Notes: generated by a model not told the origin, from the letters alone. A stretch of 64,000 bases of DNA from Ralstonia pickettii (GCF_030582395.1 NZ_CP104382.1:1302001-1366000), one strand, 5' to 3'. Counted from the first letter of the stretch, positions 25,504 to 35,126 are shown. Made by a program: numbers and translations.

Positions 25504-26940
25504 TTACTCGGCCAACCGCTTCACAAGCCGATAAAGAAACTCCCGCCCGTCATACAACCGCGCAATCTCGATACGCTCATCCAGACCATGCGTGCGCAAG
25601 TCAGCCGGCTCGGTAAACAACCCCGACACGCCATACATCGGAATGCCGGCATTGCGCATGAACCGGCTATCGGTTGCCCCCGTGCTCATGGCAGGAATCA
25701 CCGGCACATTCCACATCTGCTGCGTCAGCGCTTCCACGGTCTTTACCAAGTCGCCATTGAGCGGCGACGCGGGACTCGCCAGCGGCTTGTTGACGTAGCG
25801 CACGCTGATCTTCTCGTTGCCGATCACCTGCTTCAGCTGACGATCGATATCCGCCGGATCATCGTGCGGCAGGATGCGGCAATTGACGGTGGCCTTGGCC
25901 GATTGCGGCAGCGCGTTCTCGGCATGGCCGGCGTTGACCATCGTGGCCACGCACGTCGTGCGCAACTGGGCGTTGTAGAACGGAATTGCCGAGAGCCGAT
26001 CGATCGCGGCCTGGTCCGGCTTGCCGCTGCCGACCGAACGCATGTCCTCCGCCAGTTGCCCGGTGGCCAGCGGCGCGCTGCGCGCGAAGTACGTCTGCGT
26101 CACGTCGGCCAGCTTGACCGGAAACTGATACGCCCCCAGCCGATCCAGCGCCGCCGACAATGCATAGATCGGGTTCGTCTTTGTCGGCACCGAGCTGTGG
26201 CCGCCCACGTCACGCACTTCCAGCTCGTACGTCGTGTACATCTTCTCGGCCACTTGAATGCGGTGCAGCACCGGCTTACCGTTGCGCAGCTCGCCACCGC
26301 CGCCTTCATTGATGCCGAACTCGGCCTTCACCAGTTCCGGCTTGTTGTTGACGATCCAGTACGCGCCGTTGGTCGGCACATCGCCGCGTTCCTCGTCGGT
26401 GGTCAGCGCCAGGATGATGTCGCGCGAGGGCTTGAAGCCTTCCTGCTTGAGCTGCCCGAGCACCGACACAAAAGCCGAGGCCATCGCCTTGTCGTCGATC
26501 GCGCCACGTGCGGTGAAATAGCCGTCGGTCTCCTGCAGCGTGAAGGGGTCGGTCTTCCAGTCTTCGCGCTTGGCTTCCACCACGTCAATGTGGGCCAGCA
26601 GCAGCATGGGCTGCTTGGCACCGCTGCTCTTGAAACGCAGCACCAGGTTGCCCTTCTTCGGGAAAGGCTCAAGCACCTGCATGTCGGCGGCGGCAAAGCC
26701 GGCACCGCGCAGGCGCTTTTCCATCGCGCGAGCAGCCTTGGTGGTGTCACCTGCCGAATGCGTCGTGTTGATCTCGACCAGCTCTTTGTAAATGTCGTGG
26801 TAGCGCTGCTGCTCGGGCGTGAGCGTGGTGGGCGCGGGCTTGCTGGCGGGAATGCTCTGAGCGAACGCGCCGGCGCTGCATGACAACACGGCTGCAGACA
26901 CCAAGACGCGAACGGGAACACGACGACACTGGAAACGCAT
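25504..26940 (-). CDS. Secreted M20 family metallopeptidase
   Basis: 478 residues with a Sec signal peptide (VLVSAAVLSCSAGAFAQ, cleavage near residue 28), so it is periplasmic or secreted. The M20 metal-binding segments are LLLAHIDVV (His, with the following Asp), GAIDDKAMASAF (bridging Asp) and LTTDEERGD (catalytic and metal Glu). A dimerisation lid domain with RDVGGHSSVP lies in the middle. The family includes carboxypeptidases and dipeptidases; Gly-x-carboxypeptidase-like activity is likely, but the substrate is not evident. No operon partner. Confidence 0.87.
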   Translation of the reverse strand: MRFQCRRVPVRVLVSAAVLSCSAGAFAQSIPASKPAPTTLTPEQQRYHDIYKELVEINTTHSAGDTTKAARAMEKRLRGAGFAAADMQVLEPFPKKGNLVLRFKSSGAKQPMLLLAHIDVVEAKREDWKTDPFTLQETDGYFTARGAIDDKAMASAFVSVLGQLKQEGFKPSRDIILALTTDEERGDVPTNGAYWIVNNKPELVKAEFGINEGGGGELRNGKPVLHRIQVAEKMYTTYELEVRDVGGHSSVPTKTNPIYALSAALDRLGAYQFPVKLADVTQTYFARSAPLATGQLAEDMRSVGSGKPDQAAIDRLSAIPFYNAQLRTTCVATMVNAGHAENALPQSAKATVNCRILPHDDPADIDRQLKQVIGNEKISVRYVNKPLASPASPLNGDLVKTVEALTQQMWNVPVIPAMSTGATDSRFMRNAGIPMYGVSGLFTEPADLRTHGLDERIEIARLYDGREFLYRLVKRLAE

Positions 26941-27040
26941 GACACCTCCGGATAATCGTTATGTGAACCGGCTCATGGCACGTAGCGAATGGCTCGAGGG
27001 GCGTAGCAAGGCCATGAGCGGCTTCTGAGTGCACCGCATA

Positions 27041-27075
27041 AAACAAAGCGGGGCCGACCCGAAGGCCGACCCCGC
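27041..27075 (-). terminator. Rho-independent terminator with UUCG tetraloop, end of MCP gene
   Basis: Read on the minus strand, GCGGGGTCGGCC and GGTCGGCCCCGC pair over 12 bp (two G-U pairs) around a UUCG tetraloop, followed by TTTGTTT. It lies 57 bp after the MCP stop. A shorter perfect hairpin (CGGCAGC/GCTGCCG, 27088-27107) precedes it. Confidence 0.9.
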
Positions 27076-27131
27076 AGTGTAGCGCCACGGCAGCCGTTTC
27101 GCTGCCGCGGCAACCCATCAGGAATGGTGCT

Positions 27132-28679
27132 TTACATCGCCACGCGGAACACCGCCACAGCGCGGCGCAGCTCGTCCGCCTGCTCTTCCAGCGCCTGTGC
27201 AGCAGCAGCGGCTTCTTCCACGAGCGCGGCGTTCTGCTGCGTCACGTCGTCCATCTGCGTGACGGCTTCGTTGATCTGCTCGATACCGGTGCTTTGCTCG
27301 GCCGAGCCCGCGCTGATCTCGCCCATGATGTCGGTCACGCGCTTCACGGCCACGACGATCTCTTCCATCGTCTTGCCCGCGCGCGCCACCAGCGTCGAGC
27401 CCGATTCCACACGCGTAGCGGAATCTTCGATCAACGATTTGATTTCCTTGGCGGCACCTGCACTGCGCTGTGCCAGCGTGCGCACTTCACCGGCCACCAC
27501 GGCAAAGCCGCGGCCCTGTTCACCGGCACGCGCGGCTTCCACCGCAGCGTTGAGCGCCAGGATATTGGTCTGGAACGCAATGCCTTCGATCACGGCAATG
27601 ATGTCGGTGATCTTGCGCGACGATTCGCTGATCTCGCCCATGGTGGTCACCACGTCCTGCACCACGGCACCGCCCTGCACGGCGATCTCGGAGGCGTTGA
27701 CGGCCAGCGTGCTCGCCTGACGCGCGTTGTCGGCGTTCTGCTTCACGATGCTCGTCAGCTCTTCCATGCTCGACGCGGTTTCTTCCAGCGAGCTGGCCTG
27801 CTCTTCCGTGCGTTGCGACAGATTGGTGTTGCCCGCGGCGATCTGCTGCGTGGCAGAGGCAATCGACTCGCTGCCGCGACGCACCGTCACCACGGTTTCC
27901 TTCAGCTTGGCTTGCATCTGCTGCAGGCCTTCCATCAGCAGGCCCATCTCGTCACGCGAGTGGATGCGCACGTCGGTGGTCAGGTTACCGCCCGAAATTT
28001 CGTGGAAGTGCACGAGCATCTCTGCGAGCGGGCGCGAGATGGCGCGCGACAGCACGAGGTAGCAACCAGCGGCCAGCGCGACGCCCACGGCAATCACGAT
28101 GATGAAGGCCCACACCAGACCGTTAAAGAACGACTGGGCATTGCTGTAAGCCGTTGCAGCGATTTCCGCTTGGATGGCGTTGAGGCGATCGGCCTTGATG
28201 GCATACGGGACGAACAGTTCGTACAGCTTGTCGAGTACCAGCGGGCGGGCGGTGGCGTAGTCGTGGCTGTCGAACGCTGCCAGAGCAGGCTTCAAACCGT
28301 CGTTGAAAAATGCATCACGCAAGCGCTTGGCCTCGCCAGCCGTCTGCTCCTCTTCAGGCGTGGCAAACGGCAGGGCGTTGTAGGCATTCCAGCCATCGTC
28401 ACTTGCCTTGATCTGCTCGCGGGCAGCCTTCACCAAGTCCGCGATCTTGGCATCGTCTGTTTCATAGACGGCACGATCCAGTGCAGTACGGACTTGCACC
28501 AGCCGCGAAATCGCCTGGCCCAATGCACGCGTGGATGCAAGCTGGTTCGAATAGGTTTCTTTGAGCGCGTTGTTGGAGCGCATGTTGCCGTACAACCCCA
28601 GCGCGCCGACGCCCGCCAGAAATACAGCCAGAACAAACAGGACCAGCGCGAGCCGGGCCTTGATGGAAAGCGTCTTCAT
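27132..28679 (-). CDS. Methyl-accepting chemotaxis protein (Tsr/Tar-like, 4HB sensor)
   Basis: 515 residues. TM1 spans about 8-31 ([20 protein letters not shown]) and TM2 about 188-212. The periplasmic part between them is helical, as in four-helix-bundle sensors, with many charged residues. A HAMP domain ([12 protein letters not shown]) follows, then the signalling helices with the highly conserved hairpin tip [20 protein letters not shown] and [18 protein letters not shown]. Likely methylation stretches are around [19 protein letters not shown]. The C-terminus has no NWETF-type CheR/CheB tether. Ligand unknown. A possible sigma-28 promoter lies 66-92 bp upstream. Confidence 0.92.
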   Translation of the reverse strand: MKTLSIKARLALVLFVLAVFLAGVGALGLYGNMRSNNALKETYSNQLASTRALGQAISRLVQVRTALDRAVYETDDAKIADLVKAAREQIKASDDGWNAYNALPFATPEEEQTAGEAKRLRDAFFNDGLKPALAAFDSHDYATARPLVLDKLYELFVPYAIKADRLNAIQAEIAATAYSNAQSFFNGLVWAFIIVIAVGVALAAGCYLVLSRAISRPLAEMLVHFHEISGGNLTTDVRIHSRDEMGLLMEGLQQMQAKLKETVVTVRRGSESIASATQQIAAGNTNLSQRTEEQASSLEETASSMEELTSIVKQNADNARQASTLAVNASEIAVQGGAVVQDVVTTMGEISESSRKITDIIAVIEGIAFQTNILALNAAVEAARAGEQGRGFAVVAGEVRTLAQRSAGAAKEIKSLIEDSATRVESGSTLVARAGKTMEEIVVAVKRVTDIMGEISAGSAEQSTGIEQINEAVTQMDDVTQQNAALVEEAAAAAQALEEQADELRRAVAVFRVAM

Positions 28680-28744
28680 ATCTGCCGTGGTTTGCTAGGA
28701 GTGGAACGTCGCGACTGCCGGGTGGGGCGCCGACTTTAGCCAAA

Positions 28745-28771
28745 CTAACGACAGGTAGTCAGCAATCTTTA
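28745..28771 (-). promoter_or_regulatory. Weak sigma-28 (FliA)-like promoter for the MCP gene
   Basis: On the minus strand TAAAGATT (28771-28764), 11 bp, GTCGTTAG (28752-28745). The flagellar consensus is TAAAGTTT-N11-GCCGATAA, so there are four mismatches at the exact spacing. MCP genes are usual FliA targets. Confidence 0.4.
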
Positions 28772-28845
28772 ATCAAGGTCTACTGGTTTGTACTGAATAT
28801 ACGGTGAGGAGGGAACTTGGCTACGCGTGCTTTACAGGTGCGGCC

Positions 28846-29364
28846 TCAACGCGCTCCACCCCTGAAACATTCGGCCCGCGGTCTCGCTATCAACGCGTTG
28901 TCGAGCAAGACACCACGCGGTGCGACGCGCTGGCGCGCAATCACTCCAAACCCGTTGCGCGCAAAGAAAGGCTCCGCGGCCAAACTCACATGCGCTTGCA
29001 GACGCACGTCACGCTGCGCCGCCAGGCCGAGGATGTAGCTCATGAGTTGTTGCCCGATGCCTCGTCGCGCATATGCCGCCGATACGAAAAAGTGATCGAT
29101 ATAGCCATTCGCCTGCAGATCGGCATAGGCAACGGCTTGCCCGTCAAATTCCGCCACGAACGGCCGGAGGCGGCGGATGCGCTCGTTCCATTGGGCGACG
29201 TCGTAGTCGGTGGGCGCCCAGGCTTCGCATTGTTCGGGCGTGTATCGGCGGGCGGCGATGCCGTGGATTGCGGAGTGAAAGACAGCGTGCAGCAGCGGCT
29301 CGTCCCCAAGTCTGAAAGGGCGTATGACGACGGGCAGGTGTTGGCGCGGTGCGTTCATGATCAT
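28846..29364 (-). CDS. GNAT family N-acetyltransferase
   Basis: 172 residues. The core reads AVAYADLQANGYIDHFFV, then a good motif A acetyl-CoA loop AAYARRGIGQQLM, and EPFFARNGF near the end. Its ATG overlaps the stop codon of the phosphoesterase gene (29361-29364), so it is the second gene of a coupled pair. The closest-looking group is the YafP/ElaA-like acetyltransferases acting on small amines; the substrate is unknown. Confidence 0.84.
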   Translation of the reverse strand: MIMNAPRQHLPVVIRPFRLGDEPLLHAVFHSAIHGIAARRYTPEQCEAWAPTDYDVAQWNERIRRLRPFVAEFDGQAVAYADLQANGYIDHFFVSAAYARRGIGQQLMSYILGLAAQRDVRLQAHVSLAAEPFFARNGFGVIARQRVAPRGVLLDNALIARPRAECFRGGAR

Positions 29365-30767
29365 TGCCCCGCATACGGCAAATCCATCGATGCCAGCACA
29401 TCCTTGATGTGCCGCGCCGCCTGCTGGGCATTCTGTACGGCGGGCACGGGCGGCTGCTGATCGGTCGACAGATTGCGCACATGGTCGTCAATGCTGATGC
29501 CGGTGCCCAGCGGCGCGAGCATCGCCGCCGATTCGTGCATGGCCCATTGGAAGTCGTTGAGCGGCGCGTTGCGGGCGGCCTGCAAGCCGGCCGGGTTCGC
29601 TGCCACGGCTCGGGCGACAACGGGATCACGGTTGTCGTCGGGCGCGCTCAGCTCCAGCACCTGACCGAGGTCGGGCGCACTGGCATCCCGGGCGGTCAGC
29701 GGCGTCTGGATGTTGTACCGCATGCGCAGCGTCTTGATGATGGCGGTGTGGTCGTACGGCTGCGCCACGGTCGAGCGGAAGATCGTGCCCTTGGGAATCC
29801 ACGGCGACACCACCACCGCCGGCACGCGCACGCCCAGCCGGTCGAACGCGAAAAGCTGCCCCGGCTGCGGCGGGCTCGGCGGCACCACGGCGGGCGGCGG
29901 CACGTGGTCGAAACAGCCGCCGTGCTCATCGAAGGTGATCACGAGCAGGGTCTGATGCCACTGCGGCGAATTGCGCAGCGCGTTGTACACCTGCGCGACC
30001 AAAGCATCGCCGTAGCCGATGTCGTGCGGCGGATGCATGTCGTTGGGCCAGTCGAGATCGGCAAAGTAACGTGGCTCGATAAAGCTGTACGAGGGCAGCT
30101 TTCCGCTGGATGCATCGTCGAGAAAATCGTCGATCAGGTGAAAGTGATCCAGGTGCAGCCATAGCCGCGTGAGCGTGAGCGTCTGCGCGAAGTCGTGGTA
30201 ATAGACGGCCCAATCGTCAGGCACCACGCCCTCGAGCGCATTGAACAGCGTCGGCATCAAGTACGGAAAATGCACCGGCGAGTTGTTCGGATAGCCGTGC
30301 GCGGTACCGGTGTGCACGAAAAACCGGTTTGGCCACGTCTGGCACGGCGCGGAGGCAAACCACGCATCGCACACGGCGTAATTGCGCGCCAGCGTGCTCA
30401 GTGCTGGCACTTGTTCCGCCGTGAAGAAATGCATGATGTCGCGCGGGTCGCCACCGTTCTTGGCGTAGTTGGTGGTGAAGCCCTGCATGGTGGGCGTCTG
30501 CCCGAGCGGCATCTGCTGGCCGAAGAGCTGCTGGTTGATGTCGGTGAACAGCTCGCCCGGGTCGGGGTTGGGCAGCGTCATCACGTTGGGCGGCGCGGGG
30601 GTTGTCCACACCCGGATGGGCTGGCCGCCGCCGTCGGGGTTGGACTCTTCGCCGGACAGGCCGTCGAACTCTGCGCTCTTTGAATAAAGCGTGCCGAACA
30701 GGTTGTCGAACGATCGGTTCTCCAACATCAGCACGACCACGTGCTCGATTGCATTCAAGCCTGCCAT
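29361..30767 (-). CDS. Phosphoesterase family protein (PF04185; phospholipase C/acid phosphatase-like)
   Basis: 468 residues from ATG 30767 (GAGGGGG upstream). The diagnostic N-terminal VVVLMLENRSFDNLFGTL holds the metal-binding Glu-Asn and the Ser/Thr region of this alkaline-phosphatase-like superfamily; further conserved parts are WPNRFFVHTGTAHG, VITFDEHGGCFDHVPPP and YDHTAIIKTL with metal-binding Asp/His. Members cleave phosphodiesters of phospholipids or phosphomonoesters. Unlike secreted phospholipases C it has no signal peptide or Tat motif at this start, so either it is cytosolic or it leaves by another route. Coupled to the GNAT gene by a 4-bp overlap. Confidence 0.83.
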   Translation of the reverse strand: MAGLNAIEHVVVLMLENRSFDNLFGTLYSKSAEFDGLSGEESNPDGGGQPIRVWTTPAPPNVMTLPNPDPGELFTDINQQLFGQQMPLGQTPTMQGFTTNYAKNGGDPRDIMHFFTAEQVPALSTLARNYAVCDAWFASAPCQTWPNRFFVHTGTAHGYPNNSPVHFPYLMPTLFNALEGVVPDDWAVYYHDFAQTLTLTRLWLHLDHFHLIDDFLDDASSGKLPSYSFIEPRYFADLDWPNDMHPPHDIGYGDALVAQVYNALRNSPQWHQTLLVITFDEHGGCFDHVPPPAVVPPSPPQPGQLFAFDRLGVRVPAVVVSPWIPKGTIFRSTVAQPYDHTAIIKTLRMRYNIQTPLTARDASAPDLGQVLELSAPDDNRDPVVARAVAANPAGLQAARNAPLNDFQWAMHESAAMLAPLGTGISIDDHVRNLSTDQQPPVPAVQNAQQAARHIKDVLASMDLPYAGQ

Positions 30768-30842
30768 GGTGGCCCCCTCGTTTCGTTGCGTTGTTCTGCG
30801 GGCCACTATAGGAAGAAACGAGGGGATTGGCGTTGCGCGCGT

Positions 30843-32102
30843 CTACCGACGTACCGCCGGCAGCACACGCCATGCAATCAGCGCGCTGCCGGCCGCCATC
30901 AGCCACACCACCGGCCACGACGACCACGCCAACACCTGCGGCAGGCACAGCGACGCCAGCCCGAGTGCCGCAAACGCGCCCGTGTTGCCGAGCCCCAGCG
31001 CCGTGCCGGCGCGCTGCGCACCGGCCAGCGTGGCCAATTCGGTATAGCCCACGCCATGCCACGCCGATACGCAGATGCCGCCCGCCACCACTGCCGCCAC
31101 CAACGCAATGCGCATGACCGACAGATCGATCGACAGCGCCGACGTCATCCACGCCACGCCGGCCAGCCCAACGAACAGCGCAACGCTGAACCGCGCACAG
31201 GCGAGCAGATAGGCGCGGCGATTGCCGTGGCGGTCGGTCCAGCGCCCGCTCCACACGCGCATGACGGCCGCCCCGCCCTGCACCGCTGCCATGGTCAGAC
31301 TGAGTGTGAGCACATTGGCGTGTGCAAAGTCGCGCAGGAACACCGTGGCAAAAGCAACTACCGCGCCTTGCGGCACGCACAGCAGCCCAATGGCCAGGGC
31401 CATGCGCAACAGCGTTGGATCGCGCAGCGGGCCAGTGCCCCGGGGCGTGGCTGCTTGCGCAACCGCATTCACCGTGTCCGGCGCGTCATGCACCCACAGC
31501 CACGTCAGTACCGCAGTCAACGCACATGCCGCCGCCAGCACGCCATAGACGGCGGCAAACCCCGCGTGCGCGGCGATAGTCGGCAGCACGAGCGCGCCAA
31601 TGCCGCCGCCCAGCGGTACGGCGGTCTGGCGGATGCTCATGGCGAGCCCCCGCTCGCCTTCGCGAAACCAGCCCATGACGGCGCGGCCGCTCGATCCGTT
31701 CACGCTGCCGCCCAGCAGGCCGACGCTAAGCATGCCGCCCACCAGCCACGCGAGCGGCGGCACGTTGCCATGCAGCGGCACCACGCAACATGCCATCAAG
31801 AACAACGCCAGCGCGGTCAGGCCAAGCCCCGCAAGCAACACGGTGCGATCACCCCAGCGGTCGGTCAGCAAGCCCCACGGCAACTCGCTGATGGCGATGC
31901 CGAGCCCCAGCGCGCCCAGCGCCACGCCCAGCTCCGGATTGCCCAGGTGATACGCCGAGCGGATGAACACGGCAGTCGTCGGGATGCCCGAAAACGCTGC
32001 CGAAAAGCTCGCATTGGCCGCCACGCCCACGCCCAGCACCTTCCAGCGGTGATGGCGCGGCAGGGGCGTCGACGTGGCCGGCAAACCCATCGCGGTTGTC
32101 AT
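30843..32102 (-). CDS. MFS transporter
   Basis: 419 residues with about 12 membrane segments. The loop 2-3 motif reads PWGLLTDRWGDRTVLL, the classical MFS motif A, and a second half-copy is WSGRWTDRHGNRRAYL. The ATG at 32102 follows GGAGA; an in-frame start at 32153 lacks a binding site. It is divergent from the GlxA-type regulator, 89 bp apart, and is the probable target of that regulator. The cargo cannot be told; cyanate/nitrate-like or drug transport are possible. Confidence 0.86.
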   Translation of the reverse strand: MTTAMGLPATSTPLPRHHRWKVLGVGVAANASFSAAFSGIPTTAVFIRSAYHLGNPELGVALGALGLGIAISELPWGLLTDRWGDRTVLLAGLGLTALALFLMACCVVPLHGNVPPLAWLVGGMLSVGLLGGSVNGSSGRAVMGWFREGERGLAMSIRQTAVPLGGGIGALVLPTIAAHAGFAAVYGVLAAACALTAVLTWLWVHDAPDTVNAVAQAATPRGTGPLRDPTLLRMALAIGLLCVPQGAVVAFATVFLRDFAHANVLTLSLTMAAVQGGAAVMRVWSGRWTDRHGNRRAYLLACARFSVALFVGLAGVAWMTSALSIDLSVMRIALVAAVVAGGICVSAWHGVGYTELATLAGAQRAGTALGLGNTGAFAALGLASLCLPQVLAWSSWPVVWLMAAGSALIAWRVLPAVRR

Positions 32103-32160
32103 GTTCGTCTCTCCAGAAATGCGTTTGACAGCAGCAGTCTGGCGGAGCAACATCAGGCCT

Positions 32161-32182
32161 AAATGACGTTAATCCCTCATTT
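32161..32182. promoter_or_regulatory. Inverted repeat, candidate operator of the GlxA-type regulator
   Basis: AAATGA, 10 bp, TCATTT is a perfect 6-bp inverted repeat in the 89-bp divergent gap, 10 bp before the regulator start. The position suits autoregulation and control of the MFS gene. Confidence 0.4.
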
Positions 32183-32191
32183 CAAGACATC

Positions 32192-33154
32192 ATGCGCAGA
32201 ATCGGCTTTCTGGTGTTTCCGGGCTGCAGCCTGCTCGATTTCACCGGCCCGCTGACAGCCTTTGACGTGGCGAACCGGCTCGCGCCACAGCCGGCGTATC
32301 GGATCGACGTGCTGTCCGAAGGCGGCGCGCAGGTGCAAAGCGCGCCCGGCCTCGTCATGCAGACGCAGGGCCTGGACGATCCGGCCTTCGATACGTTGGT
32401 CATCTCGGGCGGCAATGGCCCGCGCGAAGATGCGTTCTCGCCGCGGCTGATCGCCTTCGTGCGGGAAGCGGCAGCGCATTCGCGGCGCATGACGAGCGTG
32501 TGCTCCGGCGCCTTTGCGCTGGCGGCGGCGGGCCTGCTCGATGGCCGCCGCGCCACCACGCACTGGCGCATGGCGGCGCTGCTGCAGCGGCGCTATCCGC
32601 GCGTGCAGGTGCAGAGCGACCACATCTTCATCCACGACGGCCCGGTGTGGACGTCGGCCGGCATCTCGTCGGGCATCGACCTGGCGCTGGCGCTCATCGA
32701 GGAAGACCTGGGCGTCGACGTGTCGCGCGCCGTGGCCCGCGAGCTGGTGGTCTATCACCGGCGGCCCGGCGGGCAATCGCAATTCTCGACCTTGCTGGAG
32801 CTGGACCCGGCATCGAGCCGCATTGCGCGGGCGCTGGGCTATGCGCGCGAGCACCTGCACGAGGCGCTGGACGTCGACCGCCTGGCCGAAGTTGCTCACC
32901 TGAGCCGCCGCCAGTTCGACCGCGCCTTTGTGGCGGAGACCGGCCAGACGCCAGCCAAGGCCATCGAAAAACTCCGTGCCGAAATCGCGCGACCGCGCGT
33001 GGAAGCGGGTGACGAATCGCTGGCACACATTGCGCGCGCCGTCGGCTTTGCCGATCCGGAACGCATGCGGCGCGCGTTCATCCGCGTATTCGGGCAGCCG
33101 CCGCAATCGGTGCGGCGCTCGGGGCGGTCCGGACATACACGTCTGGCGGCCTAG
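32192..33154 (+). CDS. GlxA family transcriptional regulator (DJ-1/PfpI plus AraC domain)
   Basis: 320 residues. The N-terminal two-thirds is a DJ-1/PfpI-like domain: IGFLVFPGCSLLDFTGPL, VISGGNGP and the nucleophile-elbow-like SVCSGAFALAAAGLLDGR (Cys near residue 108). The C-terminal 100 residues hold two AraC helix-turn-helices (LAEVAHLSRRQFDRAF and IARAVGFADPERMRRAF). GlxA proteins control uptake or catabolism of small nitrogen compounds. It is divergent from the MFS gene, which is the likely target. Confidence 0.88.
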   Translation: MRRIGFLVFPGCSLLDFTGPLTAFDVANRLAPQPAYRIDVLSEGGAQVQSAPGLVMQTQGLDDPAFDTLVISGGNGPREDAFSPRLIAFVREAAAHSRRMTSVCSGAFALAAAGLLDGRRATTHWRMAALLQRRYPRVQVQSDHIFIHDGPVWTSAGISSGIDLALALIEEDLGVDVSRAVARELVVYHRRPGGQSQFSTLLELDPASSRIARALGYAREHLHEALDVDRLAEVAHLSRRQFDRAFVAETGQTPAKAIEKLRAEIARPRVEAGDESLAHIARAVGFADPERMRRAFIRVFGQPPQSVRRSGRSGHTRLAA

Positions 33155-33218
33155 CACGCCGCACCCATGAATCCGTTACCCTGACGCCCCTGAAATCCGT
33201 AGTCCCGCATTCGTACCG

Positions 33219-33884
33219 ATGGCCGACAATTCAGCCCTGCCCTTGCTCTACAGCTATCGCCGCTGCCCATACGCCATGCGTGCGCGGCTGGCAATGCTGC
33301 AAGCCAATCGACGCTTCCAGACCTTCGAGATCGTCATGCGCGACAAGCCTGCCGAACTGCTGGCGCTGTCCCCGAAAGGCACCGTTCCGGTCTTACGTTT
33401 GACCGACGGCAGCGTGCTGGAAGAGAGCTTGGACATCATGCAGTGGGCCTTCGAAGCACGCGACCCGGAAGGTTGGTGGAGCCGCGGGCAATCCGATGAC
33501 AACCTCGCGCTGCTGCGCACCAATGACGGCGAGTTCAAACGTCAGCTCGATCGCTACAAATACCCCGATCGCTATCCGCAGGAGGCCACGGCGCGAGAGA
33601 CGGCTCGAGCCCGGGCAGTAGAAACGCTGCTGATACCGCTGGAATCACGCTTGCAGGCGCAACGCTATCTTGGCGGCGCAACGCCGTGCGCAACCGATCT
33701 GGCGATCTTCCCGTTCGTGCGGCAATTTGCGGCGGTGGAGCCGGACTGGTTTGCCGCTCAGCCCTCGCCGGCGGTGCAAGCCTGGCTGGCCGAGTGGCTC
33801 GGCAGCCGCCTGTTCGAGGTCTGCATGACAAAGCAGCCCGTGCAGGCCGTTGCCGTATTTCCCGAGTATCGGCATCCCGATTGA
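33219..33884 (+). CDS. Glutathione S-transferase family protein
   Basis: 221 residues. The thioredoxin-like N-terminal domain carries YSYRRCPYAMRARLAM, a glutaredoxin-like CPYA motif, and KGTVPVLRLTDGSVLEES, the cis-Pro and glutathione gamma-Glu contact. An all-helical C-terminal domain follows. With Cys at the active position it is more likely an omega/beta-like thiol transferase than a Tyr/Ser GST. The substrate is unknown. The methyltransferase gene follows at 36 bp and may be cotranscribed. Confidence 0.86.
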   Translation: MADNSALPLLYSYRRCPYAMRARLAMLQANRRFQTFEIVMRDKPAELLALSPKGTVPVLRLTDGSVLEESLDIMQWAFEARDPEGWWSRGQSDDNLALLRTNDGEFKRQLDRYKYPDRYPQEATARETARARAVETLLIPLESRLQAQRYLGGATPCATDLAIFPFVRQFAAVEPDWFAAQPSPAVQAWLAEWLGSRLFEVCMTKQPVQAVAVFPEYRHPD

Positions 33885-33920
33885 TCGGACCGACGGTCCA
33901 CCGATGGAGGCGCGTGTGCA

Positions 33921-34781
33921 ATGAACGACCTACAGACAGCATCCCCCGACAGCACCGCGGCGCGCGTCGCGTTGTGGCGCGCCTTGCATGTGCACAGCGA
34001 TGCGCCGCCGCATGTGCTGGAAGACGAGGTCGGGCTGAAGCTGCTCGCCCCGGAACCGGGCTGGCAGCAACGCGGCGACATGAACCCGCAATTCACGCGG
34101 CCGTTTCGCGCGTCCATCGTGGCGCGTGCGCGTTTTATCGAAGACCTCGTCATCGAACACGCCGGCCGCGGTCTGAGCCAGTATGTGATTCTTGGGGCGG
34201 GGCTCGACAGCTTTGCCCAACGCCGGCCGGATGTGGCCTCGCGCATGACGGTATTTGAAGTCGATCAGCCTGGCCCACAAGCCTGGAAGCGCCAACGTTT
34301 GGCGGATGTGGGCTTGGGCGTTCCGGATTGGCTGCGCTTCGTGCCGGTGGATTTCGAGGCACGCGAATCCTGGCAGGATGCGCTGGTCGCGGCCGGTTTT
34401 GATGCAAGCAGACCGGCCATCGTGGTGTCGACGGGTGTGAGCATGTATCTGTCGAAGGAAGCCAATGCGGCCACGCTGCGGCAGGTGGCATCGCTTGCGC
34501 CGGGCTCGATGCTGGCGATGACGTTCCTGCTGCCACTGGAGATGGCTGACCCCGACGTCCGACCCGGCCTTGAGATGGCGGAAAAAGGCGCGCGCGCAAG
34601 CGGCACACCGTTCATCAGCTTCTTCACGCCGCCCGAGATGCTCGCGCTGGCCCGCGAAAACGGCTTTCGCGATGCCCAGCACATTTCGGCAGATATGTTG
34701 ACGGAGCGCTACTTCTTGGGCCGAACCGACGGCCTGCGCCCGCCGCGCAACGCAGAAGAACTGTTGCTGGCGACGGTCTAG
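33921..34781 (+). CDS. Class I SAM-dependent methyltransferase, leucine carboxyl methyltransferase (PPM) family
   Basis: 286 residues. SAM motif I is YVILGAGLDSFAQRRPD, typical of the LCM/UPF0677 group; VFEVDQPGPQAWKRQRL holds the acidic SAM-ribose ligand, and VVSTGVSMYLSKEA follows. The N-terminal RPFRASIVARARFIEDLV is also usual. Members methylate carboxylates or hydroxyls in small molecules, often in polyketide or lipid pathways. No partner pathway is visible here. Confidence 0.85.
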   Translation: MNDLQTASPDSTAARVALWRALHVHSDAPPHVLEDEVGLKLLAPEPGWQQRGDMNPQFTRPFRASIVARARFIEDLVIEHAGRGLSQYVILGAGLDSFAQRRPDVASRMTVFEVDQPGPQAWKRQRLADVGLGVPDWLRFVPVDFEARESWQDALVAAGFDASRPAIVVSTGVSMYLSKEANAATLRQVASLAPGSMLAMTFLLPLEMADPDVRPGLEMAEKGARASGTPFISFFTPPEMLALARENGFRDAQHISADMLTERYFLGRTDGLRPPRNAEELLLATV

Positions 34782-34793
34782 ACGCGCAAGTGC

Positions 34794-35126
34794 CTACCGG
34801 TCGCGCAACGGCCCGGGCAGCGCCTTCAGGCCGATCCACAACACCGCGATGACGACGTTGACGGGCACACTCAACGCGCTCGGCACATAGAACAATACCG
34901 ATAGACACGGTGTCTTGAGCCCAAGCTCGAGCACGCCGCCGAGGGCGTAGCACAGCAACCCGCACCACAGCCAGCGCCGCATGTACGCCAACAGCCAGTG
35001 CGCGTGCGCCTGGTTGAAACGCCATGCGGCCGACCGTTCGAACAGGTTGCCGCGGCTGGCATCCTTGAACAGCCAGCCGAAGAAGAAGTAGCGGTACAGC
35101 AGGGTGCGAAAGGCGAGCTCTTGCAT
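34794..35126 (-). CDS. Small membrane protein of unknown function
   Basis: 110 residues from ATG 35126, preceded by GAGGGAG. Two hydrophobic segments are visible (around LLCYALGGVLELG, about residues 55-70, and VPVNVVIAVLWIGLKAL near the C-terminus), with a basic and aromatic N-terminus. No family is recognised. It lies 118 bp downstream of the cheY gene on the same strand without an obvious terminator between them, so it may be the last gene of the chemosensory operon. Convergent with the methyltransferase. Confidence 0.6.
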   Translation of the reverse strand: MQELAFRTLLYRYFFFGWLFKDASRGNLFERSAAWRFNQAHAHWLLAYMRRWLWCGLLCYALGGVLELGLKTPCLSVLFYVPSALSVPVNVVIAVLWIGLKALPGPLRDR

